Assembly: GCA_016204155.1 (NCBI GenBank)
Contig: JACQLG010000011.1
Location: forward strand, 1 to 21,714
Direction: 5' to 3'
DNA length: 21,714 nucleotides
DNA from: Candidatus Niyogiibacteriota bacterium
Lineage (GTDB): Bacteria > Patescibacteriota > Minisyncoccia > 1-14-0-10-42-19
Under the pieces are notes generated by a model. The model saw only the letters and a list, made by a program, of their open reading frames with translations. It did no database searches and was not told the DNA's origin. The position numbers were made by a program, and so were the translations under genes. This document shows positions 1 through 6,613 of this stretch, one piece after another. Positions within the stretch are counted from its first letter, which is position 1. Each line of letters opens with the position of its first letter.

Positions 1-141
1 GCGGGGCGCGTTCCTGAATGTTCGGAAGTAAAACCCACTGCCAGCTTCAATACATTGGCGCGCTTCTTCTTCTGCGATCTCCGTCTTGTTTTTTGGAGTG
101 GTAATAATGATGTCTTGAATCGTACTTGTCGTTCTAACCAT
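1..141 (-). CDS. Hypothetical protein, N-terminal 47 residues (cut by left edge)
   Basis: The gene reads leftward from ATG at 139-141 and is open to base 1, so only its first 47 residues are visible. The product begins MVRTTSTIQDIIITTPKNK and continues through an acidic helix to a GFYFRTFRNAP stretch. I do not recognise the family; there is no signal peptide or membrane segment in the visible part. The start is supported by AGGTGA placed about 6 nt upstream and by a good promoter at 177-205. It is one of the Shine-Dalgarno-led hypothetical genes of the window, unlike the conserved genes, which mostly lack such a site. Confidence 0.7.
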   Translation of the reverse strand, partial: MVRTTSTIQDIIITTPKNKTEIAEEEARQCIEAGSGFYFRTFRNAPR

Positions 142-176
142 TCTTCACCTCGCAAAGAGCTTTTATAATCTTTCTC

Positions 177-205
177 AAGATAGCAATAGTACCATGCGGC
201 GTCAA
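177..205 (-). promoter_or_regulatory. Sigma-70-like promoter for the left-edge gene
   Basis: On the minus strand TTGACG (200-205) and TATCTT (177-182) are separated by 17 nt. Transcription would begin near 170, giving a leader of about 30 nt that contains the AGGTGA ribosome site of the gene starting at 141. Confidence 0.6.
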
Positions 206-433
206 TAGCTAAGATCGAATAAAAAGGTGTTATGATGGTATATCAGCTTTTCATTCTCTATCAGCGTTTAGCAGTTTTCTGGGACGTGACCAGCGTCTTT
301 ACAGAGGTTCTAACGTTGTCTATTAAAGTGCACTTTATGAGACTTTTGGTGCTCTCGCGCATCAATCGCCGTTTCTCTTTCAGAAATCTTGCGGGTTCTA
401 ATGAAAAGTTGCTCTTTTAAAAAGACAAGAAAA
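206..433. other. Intergenic stretch, no supported gene; weak ncRNA candidate
   Basis: About 230 nt between the promoter of the left-edge gene and the bidirectional hairpin at 434-469. A 62-codon plus-strand reading frame (232-420) exists, but the only promoter-like motif, an extended -10 TGTTATGAT at 228-236, overlaps its start codon, so a transcript from it would begin after the ATG. A plus-strand RNA from about 243 to the hairpin is possible but has no recognised family. It contains a 14-bp perfect palindrome TAAAGTGCACTTTA at 324-337. I see no tRNA or other known RNA fold. Confidence 0.25.
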
Positions 434-469
434 AACTCCGCCATCATAGCAGAGTTAGTTATTTTTTTG
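434..469. terminator. Bidirectional intrinsic terminator
   Basis: Stem AACTCCGC (434-441) pairs with GCAGAGTT (449-456) around a 7-nt loop. On the minus strand a run of six T follows the stem, suiting the gene ending at 479. On the plus strand a seven-T run follows at 462-468, after a 5-nt gap. Confidence 0.7.
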
Positions 470-478
470 CATCTTTTA

Positions 479-700
479 CTACTTCGGCTTAAATAGTGGG
501 CAGCGAGTAACAGCTAATGCGATATTCTCTGTAACGCAAATCTGATAGAGAGATTGCGCAATATGACAATTGTCGGATTGTCCAGGCTTCAAATTATCAC
601 AGTTAAGACAGAGACATTCGCTTCGCCGCAGAGACTCAGTTGTGGGATTAACCCAAACCTCTTTACCGTAATGCATTTCTTTTTTCGGCTGTTCTTTCAT
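479..700 (-). CDS. Small cysteine-rich hypothetical protein
   Basis: A 73-residue protein with six cysteines (C29, C31, C34, C45, C55, C67); the CxCxxC cluster and the later spaced cysteines look like a small metal-binding or disulphide module. No signal peptide is visible, so a cytoplasmic metal (zinc-type) fold is more likely than secreted disulphides. The start is set by a near-ideal AGGAGGTGA a few bases before ATG 698-700. That ATG overlaps the TGA of the upstream gene (ATGA), so the two are translationally coupled, and the hairpin at 434-469 closes the unit. Family not recognised; function unknown. Confidence 0.75.
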   Translation of the reverse strand: MKEQPKKEMHYGKEVWVNPTTESLRRSECLCLNCDNLKPGQSDNCHIAQSLYQICVTENIALAVTRCPLFKPK

Positions 701-1161
701 TTTTTCACCTCCTCTCGATAGCCCATTAGTTGTCGGCCCCTTTTTGCTATGCGGCTACGAAATCCGTCAATACCGACAGAATTTGCTTCTGTGGAATAGT
801 CGAGCCACGCCGCTGTAGCCCCATTGCCGCCATAGTTTGTGTGCAGGCGCACAAAATAGCAACCGCCCCAATACATTTTATCATCAAAGTCTCGAAATTT
901 AGCTACATTTTTAATAGTAAAATCTTTCACGGCATAGGAAAATGCCCTACCACTTTGATCAATCATCCTAGTGTTGTTAAATTCCTTTTGCCATTGACGT
1001 CGTATGCTACGCGGTGGGACTTGACGACAGAGATAAATATAAATACCAGTTAGTAGGTTCATGCATTCTACAATATCGCCAGATTTATAAGATGAAGCTA
1101 AAAGCGTAAACGGATTGCCGATGTTTGGACTCGTTTTCCTTGAAGTTTTCTTTTTTGTCAT
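697..1161 (-). CDS. Hypothetical protein, coupled to the cysteine-rich gene
   Basis: A 154-residue protein starting MTKKKTSRKTSPNIG. A longer reading from 1197 is open, but AGAGAGG lies 7 nt before ATG 1159-1161, so the shorter start is preferred. The N-terminus is lysine/arginine rich; the middle contains an aromatic segment (YWGGCYFVRLHTNYGG) and the C-terminus is basic. No membrane segment, signal peptide or known catalytic motif is seen. Its TGA overlaps the ATG of the 479-700 gene, and the ribosome site of that gene lies within this gene's last codons, so the two proteins are probably made together. Function unknown. Confidence 0.65.
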   Translation of the reverse strand: MTKKKTSRKTSPNIGNPFTLLASSYKSGDIVECMNLLTGIYIYLCRQVPPRSIRRQWQKEFNNTRMIDQSGRAFSYAVKDFTIKNVAKFRDFDDKMYWGGCYFVRLHTNYGGNGATAAWLDYSTEANSVGIDGFRSRIAKRGRQLMGYREEVKK

Positions 1162-1205
1162 GTCTATTCCTCTCTTAAAGTTCTTGAGCTGGCTCATATA
1201 AACTT

Positions 1206-1233
1206 AACATACTACTGAGAATACTACAACAAA
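1206..1233 (-). promoter_or_regulatory. Possible promoter of the two-gene hypothetical unit
   Basis: On the minus strand TTTGTT (1228-1233) and TATGTT (1206-1211) are 16 nt apart. The leader would be about 38 nt and would include the AGAGAGG site before the start at 1161. The -35 match is weak. Confidence 0.35.
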
Positions 1234-1259
1234 TCTATCCTTTATTCTTCTCACTAATC

Positions 1260-1268
1260 TGGTACAAT
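1260..1268 (+). promoter_or_regulatory. Extended -10 promoter, predicts leaderless response regulator mRNA
   Basis: TGGTACAAT fits the extended -10 pattern TGnTAnnnT. The box ends 6 nt before ATG 1275, so the predicted first transcribed base is at or next to the start codon. No Shine-Dalgarno site precedes the gene. Confidence 0.6.
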
Positions 1269-1274
1269 ACATGC

Positions 1275-1703
1275 ATGGATAAAGATCAGGCGCAGAATAA
1301 TACGACGCTATCACAGGCCGTACATATGAAGACTATTTTAGTTATTGAAGATGATAAGTTCATGCGCGACCTTCTTATCAATAAGATCAAAAAAGAAGGT
1401 TTTCGCGCGGACGGCGCGGCATCTGCCGAAGAAGCGCTTGAAGAGATGGAGAAAAATGCGCCAAACTTGATACTTCTTGATCTTATTCTTCCCAGGATGG
1501 ATGGTTTTGAATTTATCCAGCACATGAAAAAAAATCCGCAGTTCGCAAATATCCCCATTTTGATCCTTTCAAATCTCGGTGACAAAAAAGATATAGAGAA
1601 GGCGGAACAGTTCGGTGTTAAGGAATTTCTGATCAAGGCAAACTTTACGCCTTCGGAGATCGTCCAAAAAATACACGACCTCCTTAATAAAAAGTATTTA
1701 TGA
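1275..1703 (+). CDS. Response regulator, receiver domain only
   Basis: A 142-residue CheY-like receiver with no output domain. The acidic pair D26-D27 (in VIEDDKF), phosphoacceptor D69 (LLDLILP), switch residue S99 (LILSNL) and conserved K121 are all present, so it should be phosphorylatable. No histidine kinase lies in the window. The start at 1275 gives 17 residues before the receiver fold; an in-frame ATG at 1326 (MKTILVIEDD) would give a conventional receiver start, but no ribosome site supports it, while the -10 box at 1263-1268 fits leaderless initiation at 1275. The stop overlaps the holA start by ATGA. Target unknown; it may act by protein-protein contact. Confidence 0.88.
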   Translation: MDKDQAQNNTTLSQAVHMKTILVIEDDKFMRDLLINKIKKEGFRADGAASAEEALEEMEKNAPNLILLDLILPRMDGFEFIQHMKKNPQFANIPILILSNLGDKKDIEKAEQFGVKEFLIKANFTPSEIVQKIHDLLNKKYL

Positions 1704-2617
1704 TCCATCTTATATACGGCAAAAATAGCCTGCGGTCGGCTCGCGAAGTTTTTTTACTTCGGCAAAAATACGAGAAAATCGTCTCGCCGGAAAATATATT
1801 TCTTTTCTCTCCAGACGGATTTTCACCCGAAGACTTTGAAACGGCGCTTCGCAATACGGGCTTATTTGACGCAAAACGGCTCATTGTCGCGCACTCCCTT
1901 CTTACAGATAAAGACGCCTCGCCTCTTTTAAAAAAATTACTCCCTCTCGTCCCGGAACATATCAGCATTATTCTTCATGAAGAAACGCTTGATGTAAAAA
2001 CTCTGGCGTCTATAAAAAAATACGCAAAAGACATCAGAAACTGCAGCCACTTCAAAGAAAAAGAATTGTTTTCTTGGATTGCAGAAGCCGCAAAAGAAAA
2101 AGGGGCAACATTAACTCCGCAGGAACAAACTATACTTGCCCAATCCCATCCCCGCAATCTATGGGAAATAATACAAATTTTGGAACGCCGCGCGCTTGGA
2201 GAAAAAGGAGGGATGCCAATTTCGGAAGAGCCGAATATATTCCGCCTGCTTAATCTCGTTACCGCAAAAAGGCAGAAAGAGGCGTATGCGCATTATCACA
2301 CGCTTCTTATGCAAGGCGTCTCGCAGGAAGAAATATTCTGGCGGCTTTACTGGCAATTTAATACCTTGCGGATTATTGCGTTTCTGGAAAATGCTTCCCC
2401 GGCCGGTCTGAAAAAAGAAACGGGGCTTCATCCTTTTGTCATCCAAAATGGTCTTGCTGCGCTTCGGCGTTTTTCATCGCAAGACATAGAGGAAACTTTT
2501 GAATGGCTGATTGACATATGGCACGCAAGCAAACTAAAAACCCGCGATCTTGCGCACGAGCTTGAATCGTTTATCCTTACCGGACGTCCGCAATTATTTA
2601 CTCCTCGCCTTCACTAA
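1700..2617 (+). CDS. holA: DNA polymerase III, delta subunit
   Basis: A 305-residue protein resembling the clamp-loader delta subunit (HolA/YqeN family), which opens and loads the sliding clamp at the replication fork. The N-terminus (MIHLIYGKN) takes the usual nucleotide-fold-like start without a Walker A site, as expected for delta. A middle segment (about 120-180) and an all-helical C-terminal collar-like region (about 185-300, with a WRLYWQFNTLR stretch) follow. Assignment rests on overall pattern rather than a diagnostic motif. ATG 1700 overlaps the response regulator stop, and no ribosome site is seen, so translation is probably coupled. The 3' end overlaps convergent rpsT by 24 nt; this holA-rpsT adjacency is common in bacteria and supports the call. 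Confidence 0.82.
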   Translation: MIHLIYGKNSLRSAREVFLLRQKYEKIVSPENIFLFSPDGFSPEDFETALRNTGLFDAKRLIVAHSLLTDKDASPLLKKLLPLVPEHISIILHEETLDVKTLASIKKYAKDIRNCSHFKEKELFSWIAEAAKEKGATLTPQEQTILAQSHPRNLWEIIQILERRALGEKGGMPISEEPNIFRLLNLVTAKRQKEAYAHYHTLLMQGVSQEEIFWRLYWQFNTLRIIAFLENASPAGLKKETGLHPFVIQNGLAALRRFSSQDIEETFEWLIDIWHASKLKTRDLAHELESFILTGRPQLFTPRLH

Positions 2618-2863
2618 ACGCTTCACTAGTCTGGACTTTTTCCGCGCGGCGGTATTTTTCGAGATGACGTTGCGCTTTGCCGCCTTATCCAACGCTTGAT
2701 AGGCTTTGGGCAGCAGCGCCATAGCATCATTCACTTTATTCTGATCTGCGAGCACGCGGATCTTTTTCAATACATCCTGAACAGCCCGTTTCCGCTGAAG
2801 GTTTCGAACTCGCCGTATCTCTGACTGTCTGAGGGCTTTTTTTGCTGATTTCAATATTGGCAT
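2594..2863 (-). CDS. rpsT: 30S ribosomal protein S20
   Basis: An 89-residue, strongly basic all-helical protein with the S20 pattern (MPILKSAKKALRQSEIRRVR, then NVISKNTAARKKSRLVK). S20 binds 16S rRNA early in 30S assembly. Length matches the family. The last 24 nt overlap the end of holA on the other strand. There is no Shine-Dalgarno site; the promoter at 2870-2898 places transcription start at the ATG itself, so the mRNA is predicted to be leaderless. No terminator hairpin is evident in the overlap, so transcripts probably run into the partner gene as antisense. Confidence 0.97.
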   Translation of the reverse strand: MPILKSAKKALRQSEIRRVRNLQRKRAVQDVLKKIRVLADQNKVNDAMALLPKAYQALDKAAKRNVISKNTAARKKSRLVKRLVKARSK

Positions 2864-2869
2864 TTCATT

Positions 2870-2898
2870 ATACTATTCGATAATCCTTACAACGTCAA
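2870..2898 (-). promoter_or_regulatory. rpsT promoter, predicts leaderless mRNA
   Basis: On the minus strand TTGACG (2893-2898) and TAGTAT (2870-2875) are exactly 17 nt apart, and only 6 nt separate the -10 box from ATG 2861-2863. Confidence 0.65.
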
Positions 2899-2902
2899 GA
2901 GA

Positions 2903-2931
2903 TTTACGACTTATGATTTAAGATCTAAGAT
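2903..2931 (+). promoter_or_regulatory. Promoter of the 3-methyladenine glycosylase gene, within a heptamer repeat
   Basis: TTTACG (2903-2908) and TAAGAT (2926-2931) are 17 nt apart and end 7 nt before ATG 2939, again predicting a leaderless start. The elements lie inside the 7-nt repeat at 2904-2938, so the repeat itself may supply the promoter. Confidence 0.45.
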
Positions 2932-2938
2932 AACCGAT
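2904..2938. repeat. Degenerate 7-nt tandem repeat (copy 1)
   Basis: Consecutive heptamers TTACGAC, TTATGAT, TTAAGAT, CTAAGAT and a decayed AACCGAT run directly into ATG 2939. The unit (rotation GACTTAT) is the reverse complement of the AAGTCAT unit seen at 3812-3818 and near 11692, so these belong to one repeat family in two orientations. Confidence 0.6.
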
Positions 2939-3511
2939 ATGCGAAAGAGACTTGGTAAAATTTTTTTCAAGAAAGACGCTATTGCCGTATCCAAAAATAT
3001 TCTGGGGAAATTTTTAGTGCATCAATTGTCGAGCGGGAAGCGGTTAGAAGGAAAGATTGTTGAAGTAGAGGCATATGTGGGACCTGAAGATCTTGCATCA
3101 CATGCGAAGAATAATAAAAAAACAGAACGGAACAGAGCGGAATTTTTAGAAGGCGGGCATATTTATATTTACCTTGTCTACGGAATGTATTGGCAATTTA
3201 ATATCTCTACTGGTCCTGCGAGACATCCGCAATGTTTTTTAATACGCGCGATTAACCCGATTCCTCATGATAAGTACAAATCCGCAAACGGACCCGGAAA
3301 ACTCTGCAAGTATTTTAAATTGGACAAATCGTTCTACGGCGAAGATATTACAACATCAAAACGAATCTGGATCGAAGACCGCGGGGAAACCGTATCTCCC
3401 AAAAATATAATTGCCGCTCCCCGCATCGGCATTGATTATGCCGGCCCCTACTGGTCGCGCCGCAAATTGCGGTTTTATATTAAAAATAATCCTGCGGTTT
3501 CGAAAAAATAA
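2939..3511 (+). CDS. DNA-3-methyladenine glycosylase (AAG/MPG type)
   Basis: A 190-residue base-excision glycosylase of the Aag/MPG fold, removing alkylated or deaminated purines. The active-site block EVEAYVGPEDLASHA matches the human AAG pattern: E44 corresponds to the catalytic glutamate, Y46 to the intercalating-side tyrosine region and H55 to the conserved histidine. Further signatures are IYLVYGMYWQFNIS, LIRAINP, GPGKLCKYF and RIGIDYAG. Length is normal for bacterial members. It starts a run with pth and mutY and is flanked on both sides by 7-nt tandem repeats. The predicted start is leaderless. A second ORF start or ribosome site is not evident. Confidence 0.93.
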   Translation: MRKRLGKIFFKKDAIAVSKNILGKFLVHQLSSGKRLEGKIVEVEAYVGPEDLASHAKNNKKTERNRAEFLEGGHIYIYLVYGMYWQFNISTGPARHPQCFLIRAINPIPHDKYKSANGPGKLCKYFKLDKSFYGEDITTSKRIWIEDRGETVSPKNIIAAPRIGIDYAGPYWSRRKLRFYIKNNPAVSKK

Positions 3512-3541
3512 TTGGTTATTAAGTTATTAGTTAATAGTTAA
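3512..3541. repeat. Degenerate 7-nt tandem repeat (copy 2)
   Basis: Just after the glycosylase stop, AGTTATT, AGTTAAT and AGTTAAA follow one another at 7-nt spacing, preceded by the related GGTTATTA. It fills the gap before the pth promoter. Confidence 0.5.
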
Positions 3542-3549
3542 AAATTTTG

Positions 3550-3558
3550 TGTTATATT
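3550..3558 (+). promoter_or_regulatory. Extended -10 promoter of pth
   Basis: TGTTATATT matches the extended -10 pattern and ends 7 nt before ATG 3566, predicting a leaderless pth transcript. No clear -35 box. Confidence 0.55.
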
Positions 3559-3565
3559 GATTGAT

Positions 3566-4138
3566 ATGCATATACTTATAGGCCTCGGAAACCCCGGAAA
3601 AGAATACGAACATACGCGCCATAACGCAGGACGGATGACGCTTCAAGCATTTGCCAAAAAAATGGAATGCGGCGAGTGGAGTATGAATAAAAAATATCAA
3701 TCCCTTAAAACAGAAGGCAGTTTAAAGCGCGACTCTTTCACGCTTCTTCTCCCCGAAACCTTTATGAATAAGTCCGGGAATGCCTTAAAAGAGTTACGAG
3801 TAATGAGTAATAAGTCATGGGGCGAAAAACTAATAATCCTACATGATGATATTGATTTGTTGCTCGGACGATTCAAAATCTCGTTCGGCAAGGGATCGGG
3901 CGGGCACAAAGGACTTGAATCTGTCATGCGCGCGCTCAAAACAAAGGATTTTGTGCGCGTCCGCATCGGCATTTCACCCAAGAAAAAACCGCCCCATAAA
4001 GAAATTCCGGATTTTCTCCTGAAAAAAATGAATGCAAAAGATACAGTCGAACTAAAAAAAATGTTTAAAAAAATAAGCGAAGCGATTGAAGTAATTATTG
4101 AAGAAGGATACGAAAAAGCGATGAATGTATATAATTAA
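3566..4138 (+). CDS. pth: Peptidyl-tRNA hydrolase
   Basis: A 190-residue enzyme that frees tRNA from peptidyl-tRNA dropped by ribosomes. The family start MHILIGLGNPGKEYEHTRHN fixes the initiation codon at 3566, not the TTG at 3557. N9 and H19 correspond to the substrate-binding Asn and catalytic His of E. coli Pth (N10, H20); the FMNKSG and LHDDIDL blocks carry the other conserved Asn and Asp. The GGHNG loop is GGHKG here. Residues of the segment ALKELRVMSNKSWGEK, just before HDDID, are encoded by a 7-nt tandem repeat (3791-3818) and are about one residue longer than usual. The end overlaps mutY by 14 nt, so the two are probably co-transcribed. Confidence 0.95.
   Translation: MHILIGLGNPGKEYEHTRHNAGRMTLQAFAKKMECGEWSMNKKYQSLKTEGSLKRDSFTLLLPETFMNKSGNALKELRVMSNKSWGEKLIILHDDIDLLLGRFKISFGKGSGGHKGLESVMRALKTKDFVRVRIGISPKKKPPHKEIPDFLLKKMNAKDTVELKKMFKKISEAIEVIIEEGYEKAMNVYN
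3791..3818. repeat. Degenerate 7-nt tandem repeat inside pth (copy 3)
   Basis: GAGTTAC, GAGTAAT, GAGTAAT and AAGTCAT follow each other without gaps inside the coding sequence. They encode the surface-like segment ahead of the conserved HDD motif of Pth. The unit AAGTCAT is the reverse complement of a rotation of the GACTTAT unit at 2904-2938. Confidence 0.6.
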
Positions 4139-4982
4139 AACAGTGGATCCGAAACAATTTCAAAAAATAATTCGGAAACATTACCGGAAAAACAAAAAGA
4201 AAAATAATTTCCCGTGGCGGCGCACAAAAAATCCTTATCATATCCTTGTATCCGAAATAATGCTCCAGCAGACGCAAATTCCCCGGGTCATTCCTAAATA
4301 TAATGAGTGGATAAAAACGTTTCCTACCATACAAGCGCTCGCAAAAGCACCTTTTTCGAAAGTGATGAGCATTTGGCACGGCCTTGGCTATAACAGGCGC
4401 GCCCGATATTTGAAAGATGCGGCGGAAAAAATTATTAAACTACATAAAAACAAAATCCCCCGCGATCCTAATATGCTCGAAACGCTTCCGGGAATCGGCC
4501 GTTATACGGCGCGCGCTGTTTCATGTTTTGCATACGGCATATGCGAGCCGTTTTTAGATACAAACATCAGACGCGTCTATATTCATTTTTTCGGGGGTAA
4601 AAAAGAAAAAATTACTGACGAAACGCTTCTTATGTTTATTCAAAAAACCGCACCTATACGGAATAAAGACAAATGGTACGGCGCTCTTATGGATTACGGG
4701 CGCGATATTGTAGGCGACAAAAAAGACAACCCCAATCGAAAAAGCAAAACATATTCCAAACAATCTCCTTTCCTAGGATCCCGAAGATATATCCGCGCCA
4801 AAATAATAACATATCTTCTCAATCATAAAACCGGAACAACAACTCAAATAAAACATGCCTTGAAAAAGGACATTCATGCGCAACATTATCTTGCGGACAG
4901 AAAATTCCTATCCCTTATTTCCTCGCTCCAACACGAAGGAATGCTGTCACAGTCAAGCAAGCGCCTCTCAATCCGCCGTTAA
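4125..4982 (+). CDS. mutY: A/G-specific adenine glycosylase without Fe-S cluster
   Basis: A 285-residue HhH-GPD glycosylase of the MutY type, which removes adenine mispaired with 8-oxoguanine. Visible are FPWRRTKNPYHILVSEIMLQQTQ with catalytic E44, the hairpin-helix-hairpin LPGIGRYTA (121-129) and the catalytic aspartate D145 in FLDTNIRRV. The four-cysteine [4Fe-4S] motif expected near residue 190-215 is absent; that region reads NPNRKSKTYSKQSPFLGS instead, a pattern I associate with cluster-less MutY relatives. The C-terminal NUDIX-like 8-oxoG recognition domain is replaced by about 60 residues resembling a winged helix. It overlaps the end of pth and meets the transporter gene tail to tail with a 4-nt TTAA overlap. 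Confidence 0.88.
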   Translation: MYIIKTVDPKQFQKIIRKHYRKNKKKNNFPWRRTKNPYHILVSEIMLQQTQIPRVIPKYNEWIKTFPTIQALAKAPFSKVMSIWHGLGYNRRARYLKDAAEKIIKLHKNKIPRDPNMLETLPGIGRYTARAVSCFAYGICEPFLDTNIRRVYIHFFGGKKEKITDETLLMFIQKTAPIRNKDKWYGALMDYGRDIVGDKKDNPNRKSKTYSKQSPFLGSRRYIRAKIITYLLNHKTGTTTQIKHALKKDIHAQHYLADRKFLSLISSLQHEGMLSQSSKRLSIRR

Positions 4983-6178
4983 GTTTTTCTTACCCCCAAA
5001 GAACTCGTATGCAACTTATTTGCGAAAAGGAATAGAAGCGTTGCAGCGCCCGCAATAATGAAACTCGCAGTAAAAAAAGAGTCCCGGGAAAATAAAAAAG
5101 CAAGCGCGATAAGAACAGGGTATAAGACAATGCGAGAGAAATGATACAACATCTCACGCGAAAGAATAAAAGATGAGGTCTGTTTGATGGCGCGGGCGAT
5201 CTTATAATATTGCGCGTTCCATGCGGTCATTAAGGATGTATTTGCAAGATTGCCCGCAACATGGCTCCCTATTACCATGAAAGAGCCGGCAGCAAGCGTC
5301 CGTGAAAACCAGATAAGGGCAGAAATGATTGTTGAAGCCGACAATGCCTTGCGCCTTTTGCCCCGATCTGAGACAAATCCCGTAAAAAGAGTGATGATAA
5401 TGCCCGCTAAAAGTCCCGCTGATATCACCGCGCCGAACTCTTCAATGCTTCCTATGGCAAAAAAGATAAAAAGGGGCCAAATGATGCGCGATACTTCCTT
5501 TTCCATCGCAAAGCCGATACCGGAAAATGTGAACGGGCGAACCTTCTTATCGTTCAGGAGCCGAACAACTGATGAAAATGTTAAATAGGACGCGTCCCGG
5601 CGTTCCGGGAATAAAAAGAGCGGGAGGGTAGCGGCAACCAGAAAAATGATTCCTACGAAAAACGCGTCATGAAATCCCGCGAATCCGATCAACAAACCTC
5701 CCAGAAGAGGGGCTGCGAGTTCTACGAGATTTGTAATAGTATAACGCATCCCTATTTCGCGCCCGATATGCCCGTCATCCGATACCGAAGAAAAATCAAT
5801 ATGGTATCCTACATTAAATAGCAGCATGCCCAACGAAAGTCCGATCGGCAGCGCAAAGAACAGAAACGGCATATCCGCGAGCAAACTTAAACCGAAAAAA
5901 TATAAGATCATGAACGGGATGCTCAAAAACATCATCATTTTATCCGACATCCTGCGAAGCGCCGGCAGAAGCGAGAATGAAAACACAAGGAAATATAGAG
6001 AATTTAAAAAATAAAAGAGAAGGATCCGCCACAACGGCATCCCAAGACCCCAAAAATAAATAGGCACAAAGACAGACACCAACCCCGTACCGAACTGAAG
6101 AAGGCCGAGAGCAATATACAAAGAACTTATCTCCTTATTTACAAAAAAATGCGCATGGATCTGGTCGGTCAAAAGCAT
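4979..6178 (-). CDS. MFS-type membrane transporter
   Basis: A 399-residue polytopic membrane protein with about 11-12 hydrophobic spans in two halves split by a charged loop around residues 190-215 (FPERRDASYLTF), the usual major facilitator layout. A loop-like GFVSDRGKRRKAL segment in the second half fits the conserved MFS inter-helix motif (D-R/K-x-G-R-R/K). The substrate cannot be told from sequence. The gene has its own promoter just downstream of the terminator at 6196-6223 and no Shine-Dalgarno site. Its stop codon shares TTAA with that of mutY. Confidence 0.8.
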   Translation of the reverse strand: MLLTDQIHAHFFVNKEISSLYIALGLLQFGTGLVSVFVPIYFWGLGMPLWRILLFYFLNSLYFLVFSFSLLPALRRMSDKMMMFLSIPFMILYFFGLSLLADMPFLFFALPIGLSLGMLLFNVGYHIDFSSVSDDGHIGREIGMRYTITNLVELAAPLLGGLLIGFAGFHDAFFVGIIFLVAATLPLFLFPERRDASYLTFSSVVRLLNDKKVRPFTFSGIGFAMEKEVSRIIWPLFIFFAIGSIEEFGAVISAGLLAGIIITLFTGFVSDRGKRRKALSASTIISALIWFSRTLAAGSFMVIGSHVAGNLANTSLMTAWNAQYYKIARAIKQTSSFILSREMLYHFSRIVLYPVLIALAFLFSRDSFFTASFIIAGAATLLFLFANKLHTSSLGVRKT

Positions 6179-6187
6179 ATACTATCC

Positions 6188-6196
6188 ACTATAACA
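6188..6196 (-). promoter_or_regulatory. Extended -10 promoter of the MFS gene
   Basis: On the minus strand TGTTATAGT ends 9 nt before ATG 6176-6178, so the leader would be 0-3 nt. It starts at the T-tract of the preceding terminator, packing a terminator and a promoter into about 35 bp. Confidence 0.5.
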
Positions 6197-6223
6197 AAAA
6201 ACCCGGCGGATGTCGGGTTTTTT
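6196..6223. terminator. Bidirectional intrinsic terminator after the envelope cluster
   Basis: AAAAAACCCG (6196-6205) pairs with CGGGTTTTTT (6214-6223) around an 8-nt loop. On the minus strand it ends the transcript of the 6239-9615 cluster. Confidence 0.8.
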
Positions 6224-6238
6224 GAACATGTACGGATA

Positions 6239-6577
6239 TTACAAATTTTGTAATTCTTGATCAATGTCTTCAAATTCCGTATCAATATCGCCAAAATTAG
6301 TACCTTGAATATCTTGTTCAATGGCGCCTGTCGTGTCATTCTCAAGCTCAACCATGGGGCCCGCGCTGCCTTCCTCTGTCATTGCTCCATCTTCAGGAGT
6401 AATGGTACTGCGCTGAAAAAAGAACCATGCGCTTACGGCAATAAGAGCAAGAAAAACAATGATTACAATAATTAAAAATACTGACGATTTTTCCCTGTTT
6501 CCTCCAGCACCCATAGGGGTTTTTAGCGCTTCGCGAGAAGCCCCTTGAGGCATATTCGGTGGCGTATTAAATTCCAT
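6239..6577 (-). CDS. Single-span membrane protein with acidic C-terminal tail
   Basis: A 112-residue protein: a soluble proline/glycine-rich N-terminus (1-30), one strong transmembrane helix (about 33-55, SVFLIIVIIVFLALIAVSAW), then an acidic exterior or periplasmic-side tail ending GDIDTEFEDIDQELQNL. The positive residues before the helix (GNREKSS) suggest N-in topology. Similar single-span proteins with an amphipathic acidic C-terminus are something I associate with CPR genomes, but I know no function. It follows the coiled-coil gene by 37 nt with no promoter or ribosome site of its own, so it is probably the last gene of the envelope unit. Confidence 0.7.
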   Translation of the reverse strand: MEFNTPPNMPQGASREALKTPMGAGGNREKSSVFLIIVIIVFLALIAVSAWFFFQRSTITPEDGAMTEEGSAGPMVELENDTTGAIEQDIQGTNFGDIDTEFEDIDQELQNL

Positions 6578-6613
6578 ATGTAAAAATTTTTAATTAATAA
6601 TAAATTCTACAAG

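Noticed and set aside
232..420. 62-codon plus-strand frame
   Set aside because: AAAGGTG is too close to the first ATG, the only promoter-like motif overlaps the start, and no family is recognised. Kept only as a gene-free stretch.
697..1197. Longer start of the hypothetical gene at 1197
   Set aside because: No ribosome site precedes it and the predicted promoter leaves its start at the very 5' end, whereas ATG 1159-1161 has AGAGAGG at 7 nt.
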